Shown: piece by piece, positions 63,949 to 64,000 of the stretch
How the letters are laid out: every line of letters begins with the position of its first letter
How positions within the stretch are numbered: the first letter of the stretch is position 1
DNA from: Cladocopium goreaui
Lineage: Eukaryota > Sar > Dinophyceae > Suessiales > Symbiodiniaceae
Direction: 5' to 3'
DNA length: 64,000 bases
NCBI GenBank assembly: GCA_947184155.2
Contig: CAMXCT020001857.1
Span: 562,501-626,500 of the forward strand
Position numbers and translations under genes: made by a program
Notes under the pieces: model-generated
The model's input: only the letters and a program-made list of their open reading frames with translations
Told to the model about the DNA's origin: nothing
Databases searched by the model: none

Positions 63949-63978
63949 GCGCGGATTCCGCGCGCGCGGAATCCGCGC
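63949..63978. repeat. Perfect 30-base GC-rich palindrome
   Basis: GCGCGGATTCCGCGC faces its exact inverse; alternating CG core. Strong contrast with its AT-richer surroundings. Confidence 0.9.
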
Positions 63979-64000
63979 GGCCATGTCAATTATTGGCATG

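Overview
The window reads as nuclear DNA of a dinoflagellate, most like Symbiodiniaceae or a close relative; the species cannot be told. The evidence is a many-exon gene whose introns start with GA or GC more often than GT and almost always end AG|G, genes cut into exons of 24-116 bases, introns full of short palindromic elements, and a retroelement of the kind that carries its own cytosine methyltransferase. No prokaryotic gene layout, rRNA, tRNA or CRISPR array was seen.

Left part (1-22.6 kb): one minus-strand gene for a cytosolic-type Xaa-Pro aminopeptidase (aminopeptidase P, M24B) could be rebuilt exon by exon. Eighteen exons from 20456 down to 1344 join in phase and give about 496 residues, from the N-terminal creatinase-like domain to the HGTGHG and NVHEGP motifs of the catalytic domain. 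The last C-terminal exons lie beyond the left edge. Introns of about 0.1-2.9 kb hold most of the small inverted-repeat elements.

Middle (23.04-32.79 kb): a 9.6 kb plus-strand non-LTR retrotransposon, flanked by 65-base direct repeats with one mismatch. In order it encodes a C5 cytosine DNA methyltransferase, a possible Ulp1-like cysteine protease, a zinc-knuckle and coiled-coil gag-like protein, an APE-type endonuclease, a reverse transcriptase, a zf-RVT-like finger and a type I RNase H. The coding is split by a +1 change of frame, an ATGA stop/start and a -1 change of frame. It is the most interesting system here. Retroelement methyltransferases have been reported before in dinoflagellates, so the class is known, but the protease-like junction and the layout of frames merit a close look.

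Right part (33-58 kb): a second minus-strand gene is visible as a chain of about 18 short exons (57433 down to about 34854). Most join in phase and encode Ala/Glu-rich coiled coils and Pro-rich stretches. I do not recognise the protein. Two clear duplications and a 2.4 kb insertion, carrying a 1.6 kb GAT array and ends with CTTTGGAAC/GTTCCAAAG motifs, sit in its introns.

The rest is repeat. There are at least six families of 70-150 base inverted-repeat (MITE-like) elements in tens of copies, CTAT and TA microsatellites (46.8-48.6 kb), and macro-repeats with AGT/AGG arrays at the right edge (62.4-64 kb). How the parts work together: the two host genes are transcribed leftward, the retroelement rightward between them, and the small elements populate the introns.
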